This document shows positions 1-7,702 of a DNA stretch of 64,000 nt, piece after piece (the first letter of the stretch is position 1; every line of letters begins with the position of its first letter). The notes under the pieces are model-generated. The model was given only the letters and a program-made list of their open reading frames with translations, was not told the origin of the DNA and made no database searches. A program made the position numbers and the translations under genes. Origin of the DNA: Hyphomonas sp. (GTDB lineage Bacteria > Pseudomonadota > Alphaproteobacteria > Caulobacterales > Hyphomonadaceae); the NCBI RefSeq assembly GCF_017792385.1, contig NZ_CP051230.1:2170001-2234000 (forward strand), written 5' to 3'.

Positions 1-2
1 GC

Positions 3-1304
3 CTGGACCTGGCCTTCAAGCTGGAACCGCTGGGCGCGCTGTTCGCCCTCGTGGCGAGCGGCCTGTGGATCGTCAATTCCTTCTATTCCATCGGCTATAT
101 GCGCGGCAATCGCGAGCGCAACCAGACGCGCTTCTACATCTGTTTCGCCATCGCCATCTTCGGCGCCATGGGCGTGGCAATGTCGGCCAATCTGTTCACC
201 CTGTTCGTATTCTATGAAGTGCTGACCCTGTCGACCTATCCGCTGGTCGCGCACAAGGGCGATGCCGCCGCCAAGCGCGGTGGACGCATTTATCTGCTGA
301 CACTGCTGGGCACATCGATCGGCCTGTTCCTGATGGCGCTGATGTGGACCTGGGCGCTGGCCGGACAGAATCTGGACTTCGTGCAGGGCGGTCTGCTGGC
401 CGGTCTCAACCTGGACCCGGCCGTCGCCACGGCGCTGCTGATCCTGTTCGCGTTCGGCATCGGCAAGGCGGCGCTGATGCCGTTCCATTTCTGGCTGCCC
501 AACGCCATGGTCGCGCCAACGCCGGTGTCGGCCCTGTTGCATGCGGTGGCGGTTGTGAAGGCCGGTGTGTTCACCGTGATGAAGGTGTCGATCTACATCT
601 TCGGTGAGGAATTGCTGAATGCGACGCCCGGCCGGGAATTCGTCCTGGGCGTGGCCTGTTTCACCATCATCGTCGCGTCGCTGGTCGCCATGACCAAGGA
701 CAATCTCAAGGCGCGGCTGGCCTATTCGACCATCGCCCAGCTGTCCTACATCACGCTCGGCGCCATGCTGGCCACGCAGGCCGGCTTCATGGGCGGCGCA
801 CTGCAGATTGCGGCTCATGCCGTCGGCAAGATGACGCTGTTCATGTGCGCCGGGGCCATCTATGTCGCAACCGGCCTGACCAATATCTCCGACATGCGCG
901 GTCTCGGCCGCAAGATGCCGCTCGTTTTCATCGCCTTTTTCATTGCCACCCTGTCGATCATCGGCATTCCGCCCATGGCAGGGGCCTGGGCCAAGTATGA
1001 ACTGATGCAGGGCGCCATCGACCGGGGCACGCATTTCGTGCCCTGGGTCCTGATCGGGTCGTCCCTGCTGAACATTGCCTACCTGCTGCCGATCCCGATC
1101 CTGGCGCTGATGCCCGTGCCGGGTACTCCTGAGCCGAAGCCGTTCAAGCGTCCGGGCGGCGCGCCCTTCTTCACTGTGGCCGCACCGGTGCTCACGGCGG
1201 GGCTGTGCATTGTCCTGTTCTTCCTTGTCGGGCCGCTGGCGGACTTCCTGTCCCCGGCCTTCGAAACGCCCGTTTCTCCTGCCGTCTCCGGAGGTCAGCC
1301 ATGA
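3..1304 (+). CDS. Mrp-type monovalent cation/H+ antiporter subunit D family protein (5' end outside window)
   Basis: The reading frame is open from the window edge, so the N-terminus is missing; a GTG at 51 is internal to a continuing family-like sequence (FKLEPLGALFALVAS), not the start. The visible 433 residues are a polytopic membrane protein of the proton-translocating family shared by MrpD and NuoL/M/N. Seen: the conserved acidic helix FVFYEVLTLSTYPLV, the lysine motif GKAALMPFHFWLP, and HAVAVVKAGVF with the channel His and Lys. It acts in the inner membrane in cation/proton exchange or pH homeostasis. Its stop overlaps the next start by four bases, and a second D-type subunit follows, so this is one operon. 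The branch within the family (Mrp versus complex I) is inferred from the neighbours. Confidence 0.9.
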   Translation: MDLAFKLEPLGALFALVASGLWIVNSFYSIGYMRGNRERNQTRFYICFAIAIFGAMGVAMSANLFTLFVFYEVLTLSTYPLVAHKGDAAAKRGGRIYLLTLLGTSIGLFLMALMWTWALAGQNLDFVQGGLLAGLNLDPAVATALLILFAFGIGKAALMPFHFWLPNAMVAPTPVSALLHAVAVVKAGVFTVMKVSIYIFGEELLNATPGREFVLGVACFTIIVASLVAMTKDNLKARLAYSTIAQLSYITLGAMLATQAGFMGGALQIAAHAVGKMTLFMCAGAIYVATGLTNISDMRGLGRKMPLVFIAFFIATLSIIGIPPMAGAWAKYELMQGAIDRGTHFVPWVLIGSSLLNIAYLLPIPILALMPVPGTPEPKPFKRPGGAPFFTVAAPVLTAGLCIVLFFLVGPLADFLSPAFETPVSPAVSGGQP

Positions 1305-1747
1305 GCGATAACACGCCCAATGATACCCGCGATTCCGGCGGTCGCTTCGTGAAGCGCGCGGCCGAACAGGCCCACCGGCTGCACACGCCGACCGAGGACG
1401 GTGTGCATCCGATTGCGAAACTCCTGTTCGGCTGGACGGAGTCGCCCCGCGCCGGAACGTTCATCTTCTGGGGCGTCGGCATCCTGTCGGCCTTCCTCAT
1501 CGTGATCGACCTGGCCGTTGACCGGCACGAATATGTCCATCTCGCCGAAGCGACGGGCTTCTATGCCCTGTGGGGCTTTGCCGCCTTTGCCTTCGTGGTG
1601 CTGATGGGCTGGCCGCTGGGCCGGCTGTTGCGCCGCAGCGAGGATTATTACGGCGATCCGGGCGGTCCGCCCGCGGATATCGATCCGGACATTCCGGCCG
1701 CGCCCGACACTTCCCCGACCTATCCGCATGAAGGAGACGAGCTCTGA
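1301..1747 (+). CDS. small two-helix membrane protein in the antiporter operon
   Basis: A 148-residue protein starting at the ATG in an ATGA overlap with the upstream gene, preceded by CCGGAGGTC as ribosome-binding site. It has a charged cytosolic-type N-terminus, two hydrophobic segments at about residues 53-72 and 85-107, and a Pro/Asp-rich tail. No enzymatic motif is visible. Its position between two subunit D homologues, with overlaps on both sides, suggests an accessory subunit of the antiporter complex. That role is inferred from context; the family was not identified. Confidence 0.8.
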   Translation: MSDNTPNDTRDSGGRFVKRAAEQAHRLHTPTEDGVHPIAKLLFGWTESPRAGTFIFWGVGILSAFLIVIDLAVDRHEYVHLAEATGFYALWGFAAFAFVVLMGWPLGRLLRRSEDYYGDPGGPPADIDPDIPAAPDTSPTYPHEGDEL

Positions 1748-3510
1748 TGACTGGACCGCTCGCCCTCCTGAACCCCGGCTGGCTGCTGATCGCGGTCGGC
1801 CTGGTCGCCCTGTTCCTGCCGGTTCGCCGCGTGCGTCAGGGGCTGACCATCGCCGCGCCCATCGTGGCCATTCTCCTGGCCTCGCTGGCAGACCGCAATA
1901 TCGACCTGCTCACCGGACAGGCCCTTGGCCTCGACTTCGTCTTCTACCGGGTCGACAATCTCAGCTATATCTTCGGCCTCGCCTTCCTTCTGGCGGCGCT
2001 GCTGAACGCCATCTACGCCTGGCATACCGATGACCGGCTGCAGGATGGCATGTCCATCGCCTATGCTGGCGCAGCTGTTGCCGCGAGCTTCTCCGGCGAC
2101 ATGATGACCCTGTTCGTGTTCTGGGAACTGACCGCGGTCACCTCCGTCTTCCTGATCCTGAGGGCAGGGACGCGCGCGGCATACTTTGCCTCCATGCGCT
2201 ATCTGGGCGTGCAGATCCTGTCCGGCGTCCTGCTGCTGGCCGGCATCGGCTATGTCTACCAGTCGCGCGGGGATCTCTCGATTTCGGCCTTCACCAGCCT
2301 CAGCGAGCCGGGCGCCATGCTCGTCTTCATCGCGCTGGGCATCAAGGCGGCCTTCCCCTTCCTGCACAACTGGCTGCAGGATTCCTATCCGAAGGCCACG
2401 GTCGTGGGCGCGGTTGTGTTGTCGGCCTTCACCACGAAGCTGGCCGTATACGCCTTTGCGCGCATGTTCCCGGGTCAGGATGCGCTGATCTGGATCGGTG
2501 CGGTGATGACCGTATTCCCGGTCTTCTTCGCCGTGATTGAAAACGATCTGCGCAAGGTGCTGGCCTATTCGCTGAACAACCAGGTCGGATTCATGATCTG
2601 CGCCATCGGGGTCGGCACGGCGGGCGTCGGCAATGCGCTCGCGCTGAATGGCGCAGCCGCGCACGCCTTCTGCCACATCATCTACAAGGGGCTCCTGTTC
2701 ATGAGCATGGGCGCCGTGCTCTACCGTACCGGCACGACCAAGGCGTCGGAGCTGGGCGGCCTGTACAAATCCATGCCGTGGACGACGATCTTCTGCATCA
2801 TCGGCGCCATGTCGATTTCGGCTTTCCCGCTCTTCTCGGGCTTTGCCGCCAAGTCGCTGACCATGAGTGCCGTCGGCAAGGAGGGCCTGACCGTGGTCTG
2901 GCTGATGCTGCTGTTCGCTTCGGCCGGTGTGCTCGAGCATTCGGGCATCAAGATTCCGTATTTTGCCTTCTTCGGCCATGACAGCGGCAAGCGCGTGAAG
3001 GAAGCGCCGTTCAACATGCTGCTGGCCATGGGCCTGGCCGCCTTCATCTGCATCGCGGTCGGCGTGCCGGCCATCGTGCCCGGCCTGGGCTATGAATGGC
3101 TCTACAACCTCTTGCCCTATCGCGAAGAGGCGATGGCCTATCATCCGTTCACGCTGGACCATGTGCTGACCCAGATGCAGCTGCTGGTCCTGGCGATCTT
3201 CGCCTTTGTCATGCTGAAGCGCCTTGGCTGGTATCCGCCGGAAAAACCGGGTGTCGTGCTCGACAGCGACTGGGTCTACCGCAAGGGCGGCTATGGCCTT
3301 GTCACCTGGAGCGGCACGGTCTGGAAGAAGGCCGGCCCGGCCATGTCGGCCATCTTCTTCCGGTTGGCCGGGCGCGCCTATGACCGGATCGAGGCCACGT
3401 TCAGCCCGCGCGGAGAACTGGCGCGCGGTGGCCTGAACACCGGCATGGCGACCTGGACGGCCATCCTGCTCGGCTTCGTCCTGCTGCTTTCCTTCATCAC
3501 CGCCGGTTAG
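1747..3510 (+). CDS. Mrp-type Na+/H+ antiporter subunit D homologue
   Basis: A 587-residue polytopic protein whose start overlaps the previous stop. It has the antiporter-like hallmarks: FVFWELTAVTSVFLI with the transmembrane glutamate, GIKAAFPFLHNWLQDSYPKA with the first lysine, FTTKLAVYAF, and the histidine-rich helix HAFCHIIYKGLLFM. The length is typical for MrpD/NuoL-like proteins with an extended C-terminus. With the two genes before it this forms the end of a tightly packed operon for monovalent cation/proton exchange in the inner membrane. Whether the complex also couples to electron transfer cannot be told from this window. Confidence 0.9.
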   Translation: MTGPLALLNPGWLLIAVGLVALFLPVRRVRQGLTIAAPIVAILLASLADRNIDLLTGQALGLDFVFYRVDNLSYIFGLAFLLAALLNAIYAWHTDDRLQDGMSIAYAGAAVAASFSGDMMTLFVFWELTAVTSVFLILRAGTRAAYFASMRYLGVQILSGVLLLAGIGYVYQSRGDLSISAFTSLSEPGAMLVFIALGIKAAFPFLHNWLQDSYPKATVVGAVVLSAFTTKLAVYAFARMFPGQDALIWIGAVMTVFPVFFAVIENDLRKVLAYSLNNQVGFMICAIGVGTAGVGNALALNGAAAHAFCHIIYKGLLFMSMGAVLYRTGTTKASELGGLYKSMPWTTIFCIIGAMSISAFPLFSGFAAKSLTMSAVGKEGLTVVWLMLLFASAGVLEHSGIKIPYFAFFGHDSGKRVKEAPFNMLLAMGLAAFICIAVGVPAIVPGLGYEWLYNLLPYREEAMAYHPFTLDHVLTQMQLLVLAIFAFVMLKRLGWYPPEKPGVVLDSDWVYRKGGYGLVTWSGTVWKKAGPAMSAIFFRLAGRAYDRIEATFSPRGELARGGLNTGMATWTAILLGFVLLLSFITAG

Positions 3511-3530
3511 GTGTTTGCCCCTACGGAAAA

Positions 3531-3545
3531 CATACCGGCGGTATG
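3531..3545. promoter_or_regulatory. 15-bp perfect palindrome between the antiporter operon and mucR
   Basis: CATACCG-G-CGGTATG, two 7-base arms around one base, sits 21 bases after the antiporter operon and about 100 bases before mucR, followed by six A residues. It could be an operator or a weak hairpin. No regulator can be assigned. Confidence 0.4.
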
Positions 3546-3646
3546 AAAAAATCGGCGTAACCTGTAGCAATTGCTGCGATTTTTGCGTGAATGACACGCA
3601 ATCTTAGGCTAACTCGATGGGCTTATCTCGGAGACGGGGGTGAGCC

Positions 3647-4063
3647 ATGCCAGACTCGAACATGCCCGCACCTCAGGGCAATGGATTGCTGGAAATGACG
3701 ACACAGATCGTGTCGGCTTTTGTCAGCAACAATTCCCTGAAAGCCGATGACCTGCCCGGTCTTGTGCGAATCGTGCACGATTCTCTGGCAGGGCTGGGCG
3801 CCGCCGCGCCGGCACCGGAGCCGCAGAAACCGGCGGTGTCGATCCGCAAATCGATTGGCGAGGATTTCCTGATCTGTCTGGAAGACGGGATGAAGTTCAA
3901 ATCCCTGAAGCGTCACCTGCGCACCAAATACGACATGACTCCCGAGGAATACCGCGAGAAATGGGGGCTTCCTGCCGATTATCCGATGGTTGCGCCGGGC
4001 TATTCCAAGCAGCGCTCGATGCTGGCCAAGCAGATGGGCCTCGGCAAATCCGACAAGGAATAA
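3647..4063 (+). CDS. mucR: MucR/Ros family zinc-finger transcriptional regulator
   Basis: A 138-residue protein of the Ros/MucR family, alphaproteobacterial DNA-binding proteins with one prokaryotic zinc finger. The finger is clear at about residues 81-98, CLEDGMKFKSLKRHL, where the second cysteine of Ros is replaced by aspartate as in many MucR proteins. It is followed by the family block DMTPEEYREKWGLPADYPMVAP and a basic tail. A GGGGGTGA ribosome-binding site precedes the ATG. In related bacteria MucR binds AT-rich DNA and, with CtrA/GcrA/CcrM, tunes cell-cycle and envelope genes; its targets here are unknown. Confidence 0.93.
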   Translation: MPDSNMPAPQGNGLLEMTTQIVSAFVSNNSLKADDLPGLVRIVHDSLAGLGAAAPAPEPQKPAVSIRKSIGEDFLICLEDGMKFKSLKRHLRTKYDMTPEEYREKWGLPADYPMVAPGYSKQRSMLAKQMGLGKSDKE

Positions 4064-4139
4064 TATTCGCTGCTCAATACTTTTGTTTCACATCCGAAAT
4101 GAAAGTATTTGGTAGGATTGGTTAAGAAAAATTCACCAG

Positions 4140-4311
4140 GACTCTTGATCCGCGACTCCACTCGCGCGATAGGTGATTCTATCGAATCACCTGGGGGGTG
4201 ACTGAAAATGACCAAACAGAATGTGTTCAAGGGCGTGACCGATTCGCAGCAGAAGCTGATCGAATACTGGTGCAGCCTGCGTGATTCGCACGGATATGTG
4301 CGACGCGATTC
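4140..4311. promoter_or_regulatory. GANTC-dense promoter region with a palindrome
   Basis: Seven GANTC sites (4140, 4154, 4175, 4184, 4241, 4283, 4307) fall within 172 bases, where about 0.7 is expected by chance. Two of them form the arms of the inverted repeat AGGTGATTC-TATC-GAATCACCT (4171-4192), which ends 15 bases before the ATG of the PAS_5 gene. GANTC is the target of the cell-cycle methyltransferase CcrM in Caulobacter-like bacteria, so methylation-dependent (GcrA-type) control is a plausible inference. Confidence 0.6.
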
Positions 4312-4711
4312 GATGGATCCCGGCCGCTTTTGCGCCATGCTGGCCAGCATTTCCATTGTCGAGTTCAACGAGGAAGGCGCCGGAAAGTTCCGTATCGCCG
4401 GATCGCGCCTGCGCCAGATTTTCGGCATGGAAGCGCGCGGCCGCCGGATCGAGGATGTGCTGGGCGAACATGGAGAGGCCTATTGTCTGGGCCTGGCCGC
4501 TGCCCTTGAGCGGCGCGGTCCTGTCGGGGGCAAGATCCGCCAGGAAGACGGCCGGATCCATGCCTGGCTGCGCTTGCCGCTGGCCGGGCCGGATGGTCGC
4601 CTGACCCAGGTCCTGTGCCATGACGAATTGCTCCGGGCCCAGCCGAAGCAGGGCCAGCCCAAACCGGCCACACGCGAACTGACATCCGGCCAGAACCGCG
4701 CCGCCGCCTAG
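4208..4711 (+). CDS. PAS_5-type PAS domain protein
   Basis: A 167-residue soluble protein that resembles the short PAS_5 proteins (COG5388 type) common in Caulobacterales and Rhizobiales. It opens with a helix containing LIEYWCSLR and a PGRFCAMLASISIVEF segment, then a PAS-like core with FRIAGSRLRQIFGMEARGR. The tail is low-complexity and Gln/Pro-rich. No kinase or output domain is attached, so a signal-sensing adaptor role is inferred. The gene stands alone, behind the GANTC-rich leader and followed by a terminator, which suggests cell-cycle-timed expression. Confidence 0.8.
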   Translation: MTKQNVFKGVTDSQQKLIEYWCSLRDSHGYVRRDSMDPGRFCAMLASISIVEFNEEGAGKFRIAGSRLRQIFGMEARGRRIEDVLGEHGEAYCLGLAAALERRGPVGGKIRQEDGRIHAWLRLPLAGPDGRLTQVLCHDELLRAQPKQGQPKPATRELTSGQNRAAA

Positions 4712-4741
4712 GCGCGCCTGTCCCGACAGCCCGACAGACAG

Positions 4742-4770
4742 GCGTCGGCCCCCGCGGCCGGCGCTTTTTT
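4742..4770 (+). terminator. Rho-independent terminator of the PAS_5 gene
   Basis: GCGTCGGCC, a five-base loop, then GGCCGGCGC (one mismatch in nine pairs) followed by six T residues, 30 bases after the stop codon. Confidence 0.8.
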
Positions 4771-4854
4771 CATGCCTGTGCAATCCCCTGAATCCTGTCC
4801 GGCCGCAGGCAGGGAATCCCCAAGGATTACGGGTCTTCAACTTGCCGGAATAGG

Positions 4855-4862
4855 AAAGTTAT
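4855..4862. repeat. target-site duplication, left copy
   Basis: AAAGTTAT directly outside the left inverted repeat of the IS1595-type element, identical to 7294-7301. Eight bases is the duplication length known for the IS1595 family. Confidence 0.85.
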
Positions 4863-4937
4863 CCTAATTATATACCTGACAAAGCTTGCGCTGAGTCGGG
4901 GGAAAGGATATCCCTCATGGCCGACAGGCCGGCACAA

Positions 4938-5696
4938 TTAGAGGAAAGATTCCCGGAAAAGCTCGACGGCTTTGCCCGTGGCCTCACTCATGTGAATGAC
5001 AGCTGGAAGAACCGGCTTACCGGGAAGGACGGTCCCGTGTGGAAACTCTGGCGTGACGGTAAGGCGACCTTTGTTTTCAAGTTCAACAGGCGAGTCACTG
5101 GCGGCAAAGTTGGTGCACTCGGCTGCCCGTACATTTTGCATGGGAACCTCCATCGATCCCGTTCGAACGATGATGCGCTCAAACCAGTCAATGGTCATGA
5201 TTGGGATGGCCATGTTGTGCTTGTCGAGTTTATCGAACTTGGTGATGGCCCAGAAAACGTGATCGCCGCCCGCATCGCTATGCGGTTTGATGCAGTCCAG
5301 AAGGAGTCGCTCGGTGTCGGGGAAGGCCTCCTTTATAGGCGACTTCGAGATTGCGTCTTCGAGGTTGTCCCTCGTTTCGTGAAACAAGAAGAGAGAGAAC
5401 ACGTTTTTCTTGGGACTGATGGATCGGTCGAGTGCTGTCCAGATGTGGTCAAGGGCGGACCTACAATTGTGGATGGCGTCACCGATAACCAGGGGCAGCA
5501 TCTTCACTTCTTCAGGCAAGGCTTTGAAAGCGGCGACATACCTGTCATCCGCGTCCTTGGTGATGGTAATACGGTCGCTAAGGTCGAGATTCCTGATCTC
5601 ATCAATGAGAGTTTTGAGTTCATCGACGTGGCGTATGGCCCGTTCAACCTTTAGACTTGCGCTATCGAAACCGCGACTGATGATATCCTTGCTCAT
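4938..5696 (-). CDS. uncharacterised passenger protein of the IS1595 element
   Basis: A 252-residue soluble protein, first cargo gene inside the insertion sequence. The family was not recognised. The N-terminus is helical and charged (ASLKVERAIRHVDELKTLID), and the most motif-like block is GDAIHNCRSALDHIWTALDR at about residues 72-91, a His/Asn-Arg/His pattern that recurs in uncharacterised bacterial and phage proteins. No signal peptide or membrane segment is seen. Its start codon overlaps that of a small gene on the opposite strand by two bases, so both must share one compact divergent promoter region. A long reading frame on the opposite strand covers this gene almost exactly but has no family-like features; this strand is preferred because of HNxRSALDH and normal composition. 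Confidence 0.65.
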   Translation of the reverse strand: MSKDIISRGFDSASLKVERAIRHVDELKTLIDEIRNLDLSDRITITKDADDRYVAAFKALPEEVKMLPLVIGDAIHNCRSALDHIWTALDRSISPKKNVFSLFLFHETRDNLEDAISKSPIKEAFPDTERLLLDCIKPHSDAGGDHVFWAITKFDKLDKHNMAIPIMTIDWFERIIVRTGSMEVPMQNVRAAECTNFAASDSPVELENKGRLTVTPEFPHGTVLPGKPVLPAVIHMSEATGKAVELFRESFL

Positions 5697-5841
5697 GACT
5701 CACTCCAAAGAAGACAAACAGTTCAACGAAACCCTCAAGCGGATGATGGAGAAGAAACCCAAGCCGCATGAGGAGATGAAGAAAGGGCGCGAGCAAAAGC
5801 CCGCGCCCTCGAAGTCACCGCGCTCTAAGAGCGCTTCTTGA
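5695..5841 (+). CDS. small charged passenger protein (48 aa)
   Basis: A 48-residue, highly charged protein starting MTHSKEDKQFNETLKRMM and ending in a Lys/Pro/Ser-rich tail. The pattern (D/Q)FNETLKRML followed by KPHEEMK is familiar from short unannotated proteins in alphaproteobacteria, which supports it being real; no function is known to me. It is divergent from the 252-residue cargo gene with start codons overlapping, and its last 17 bases overlap the end of the convergent small gene at 5825-5968. Confidence 0.6.
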   Translation: MTHSKEDKQFNETLKRMMEKKPKPHEEMKKGREQKPAPSKSPRSKSAS

Positions 5842-5968
5842 TGGTCTCCACCACAGTCTTGCTGGGACGACGTTTAGCATCCGCAATCGTGATGAATTGG
5901 CCTGACGTAGCGTCGCGGCCGATTTTGAAGGAGTTACCCTTCTTTGGTGGTCTTCTTCTGGTTCCCAT
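5825..5968 (-). CDS. small basic passenger protein (47 aa)
   Basis: A 47-residue basic protein, beginning MGTRRRPPKKGNSFKIGRDA and containing SGQFITIADAKRRPSKTVVE. The layout S(F/V)xIGRxAxSGxF(V/I)TxxxAKxxPxxTVVE matches a widespread family of very short bacterial proteins of unknown role. It lies inside the insertion sequence, convergent with the 48-residue gene, in the palindromic stop region GCTCTAAGAGC. Small size, basic charge and pairing suggest a DNA-binding or regulatory partner for the cargo, but this is inference. Confidence 0.6.
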   Translation of the reverse strand: MGTRRRPPKKGNSFKIGRDATSGQFITIADAKRRPSKTVVETIKKRS

Positions 5969-6226
5969 AATAGGACCCTCTTATTGAACGAGGGGCCGTT
6001 GACTGCTGGGCTTATTTGCGGTTCAACAGAATCGCATCATGAAAATATGCACTGATCGACACGGCCCCACAGGAAGTGTCGATGACCGATTCGGGATCCG
6101 GCAAAAGACCCGAATCGGTCCAATCCCGCCAATGCTGCACCAATCTTCGGTTAATGTCGAATCCGGCAGTTTCCCTATTTGTTCAGGGTTTTCTCGCGCC
6201 AGCGTTTAAAGCGCCTCACACGCTGC

Positions 6227-7249
6227 TTATGCGAAACCGGCTTGGTCAGGCCGCCGATAGGTCAAACGCTTGCCGGCGATCATCTTGAGCAGGGCATTGT
6301 GACGGTCATCGTCGGTAAAGCCGAGCTTTGAGCGGCGGTTATAGCGGAAGTCAAATTCAGTCAGGTAGCGTTGCAGGTGAGCCTCGCCGCAATGCTGGTA
6401 GATCCCGCGCATACCGCGCTTGAAGACAGAGAAGTAGTTCTCAATCGTGTTGGAGTGGACTTCCCCGCGCACATACTCGCCGCTGGCATGGTGCACGGTG
6501 CGATGCTTGGCGAACTCCTTGCCGGTCTCTGTGTAGAGCTTGGACTCGTCGGTATAGAGCTTCGACTTGCGGGATGCATTCTTGACGAGGATTTCGCGCA
6601 CGCTGGCCTTGGTGGCGTGCTTCACATGGAAAGAACGGACAGAGCCGCCACGTTCGACAAGGGAGACAACGGCGCGCTTGTTGGCAGGACCACGGCCACG
6701 CTTTGAGCCTTTGAAAGGCGTGCCATCGCTGCGGGTTTTACGGGGATTATCGACTTGGCCGTAATAGGTCTCGTCAGCTTCCACAGTCTTGCCCTCGCCA
6801 CCCAGCGGACCAGAAGAGGATGTATCCTCTTTCATGGCTTCGCGGATGCGATGGAACATGAACCACGCGGTCTTGTAGGTAACGCCAATCGTGCGGTGCA
6901 GCTGGTGAGCCGACATGCCCTTCTTGGAGGAGGTCAGCAGGTAAGTTGCCAGAAGCCACTTGTGAAGCGGAACCTTGGAGCGTTCGAAGACGGTGCCGAC
7001 CGTGACGGTGAATTGCTTGCGGCAGGCGTTGCACTGGTACAGGCCCTTGCGCTCCTTGCCTTCCGGGTGCGTGGCAGACGGACGAGAACGAGCGCCCTTG
7101 ATGGCCGTGACATGCTTGTCCCCGACGCAACCGCAGTGCGGGCAGACTGCGCCATCAGGCCAGCGCTGGGCTTCCAGATGCTCTCTGGCGGCGTCTTCGT
7201 TTTGAAAGATCGGGGAGTTGAGATTCGTCATGGCCTTGCTCCTGTACAA
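6227..7249 (-). CDS. IS1595-family (ISXO2-like) transposase
   Basis: A 340-residue transposase. The N-terminal part has the zinc-ribbon CPHCGC ... CNACRKQFTVTVGTVFE (about residues 36-90), then a helix-turn-helix region with KKGMSAHQLHRTIGVTYKTAW. The DDE-type ISXO2 catalytic domain follows, with VEADETYYG as first acidic motif, LYTDESKLY as second, and HSNTIENYFSVFKRGMRGIYQH carrying the terminal N/E region. No frameshift or stop is present, so it is probably active. An ATG at the seventh codon (MTNLNS) is an alternative start, 18 bases downstream of the first. Confidence 0.93.
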   Translation of the reverse strand: MYRSKAMTNLNSPIFQNEDAAREHLEAQRWPDGAVCPHCGCVGDKHVTAIKGARSRPSATHPEGKERKGLYQCNACRKQFTVTVGTVFERSKVPLHKWLLATYLLTSSKKGMSAHQLHRTIGVTYKTAWFMFHRIREAMKEDTSSSGPLGGEGKTVEADETYYGQVDNPRKTRSDGTPFKGSKRGRGPANKRAVVSLVERGGSVRSFHVKHATKASVREILVKNASRKSKLYTDESKLYTETGKEFAKHRTVHHASGEYVRGEVHSNTIENYFSVFKRGMRGIYQHCGEAHLQRYLTEFDFRYNRRSKLGFTDDDRHNALLKMIAGKRLTYRRPDQAGFA

Positions 7250-7293
7250 AATACTTAGGAAACAAGGCTTGCTTTGTCAAGTATATAATTAGG

Positions 7294-7301
7294 AAAGTTA
7301 T
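7294..7301. repeat. target-site duplication, right copy
   Basis: AAAGTTAT, identical to 4855-4862, directly outside the right inverted repeat of the IS1595-type element. Confidence 0.85.
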
Positions 7302-7354
7302 CCTACACCGCCTGTAAGCGGGTAGTCTGCTGCCTGTCAGCACAGGAGAAAGAC

Positions 7355-7699
7355 ATGCCGCAATTCGACCCACAGAAAGACGAGGACCGCGCCTATCTGG
7401 CCGCCGCGCTGACGGCCTATGCGCTGGGCCTGAAGACCGAGGCCATTCTCAGTGCCCGCCGCCGGTCACCGGCTGAGGCACGGGCCCGGCAGATTTCCAT
7501 GTACCTGCTGCGCACGGCGCTGGGCATGAGTCTCAGCCGCGTCGCGCGGGCCTTCAATCGCGACCGCACGACGGTGGCGCATGGCTGTCACCTGATCGAG
7601 GATTGCCGGGACGATCCGGATTTCGATGTCTGGCTCGAACAATTGTCGGTTGGCCTGTCGAGCGTCGTCGTGCTCGATGGTGCCGCCCTGGAGGTCTAG
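7355..7699 (+). CDS. DnaA C-terminal-like helix-turn-helix protein
   Basis: A 114-residue protein that resembles only the DNA-binding domain of the replication initiator DnaA. ARARQISMYLLRTALGMSLSRVARAFNRDRTTVAHGCHLIE at about residues 46-86 has the helix-turn-helix and the signature-like DRTTVAHGC that in DnaA contacts the DnaA box. The AAA+ and oligomerisation domains are absent. Such stand-alone proteins occur in Caulobacterales-type genomes; they may compete with DnaA at its boxes or act as ordinary regulators, which is inference. AGGAG precedes the ATG by seven bases. The next gene follows after three bases, so the two are cotranscribed. The IS1595 element was inserted about 60 bases upstream of the start and may have replaced its promoter. 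Confidence 0.85.
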   Translation: MPQFDPQKDEDRAYLAAALTAYALGLKTEAILSARRRSPAEARARQISMYLLRTALGMSLSRVARAFNRDRTTVAHGCHLIEDCRDDPDFDVWLEQLSVGLSSVVVLDGAALEV

Positions 7700-7702
7700 G
7701 CC

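Larger units (their letters stand above)
4863..7293. mobile_element. complete IS1595-family insertion sequence with three passenger genes
   Basis: The element is 2431 bp. Its ends are inverted repeats sharing CCTAATTATATAC(C/T)TGACAAAGC, at 4863-4885 on the left and 7271-7293 (reverse complement) on the right, one mismatch in 23. The 8-bp direct repeat AAAGTTAT flanks it on both sides. It carries an ISXO2-type transposase (6227-7249) plus three cargo genes unrelated to transposition (4938-5696, 5695-5841, 5825-5968). The transposase is uninterrupted and the duplication perfect, so insertion is probably recent. It sits between the terminator of the PAS_5 gene and the promoter side of the DnaA-like gene. 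A 16-base match across each junction makes the exact end uncertain by a few bases. Confidence 0.9.

Noticed and set aside
1720..3597. 625-codon frame antisense to the second antiporter subunit
   Set aside because: Shadow of a high-GC gene: very rich in Arg/Gly/Gln/His, no family likeness, and the plus strand encodes a clear antiporter protein.
4917..5654. 245-codon frame opposite the 252-aa passenger gene
   Set aside because: Its start lies close to the IS end and it mirrors the other frame almost exactly; lacks family-like blocks, though the choice of strand is less certain here than elsewhere.
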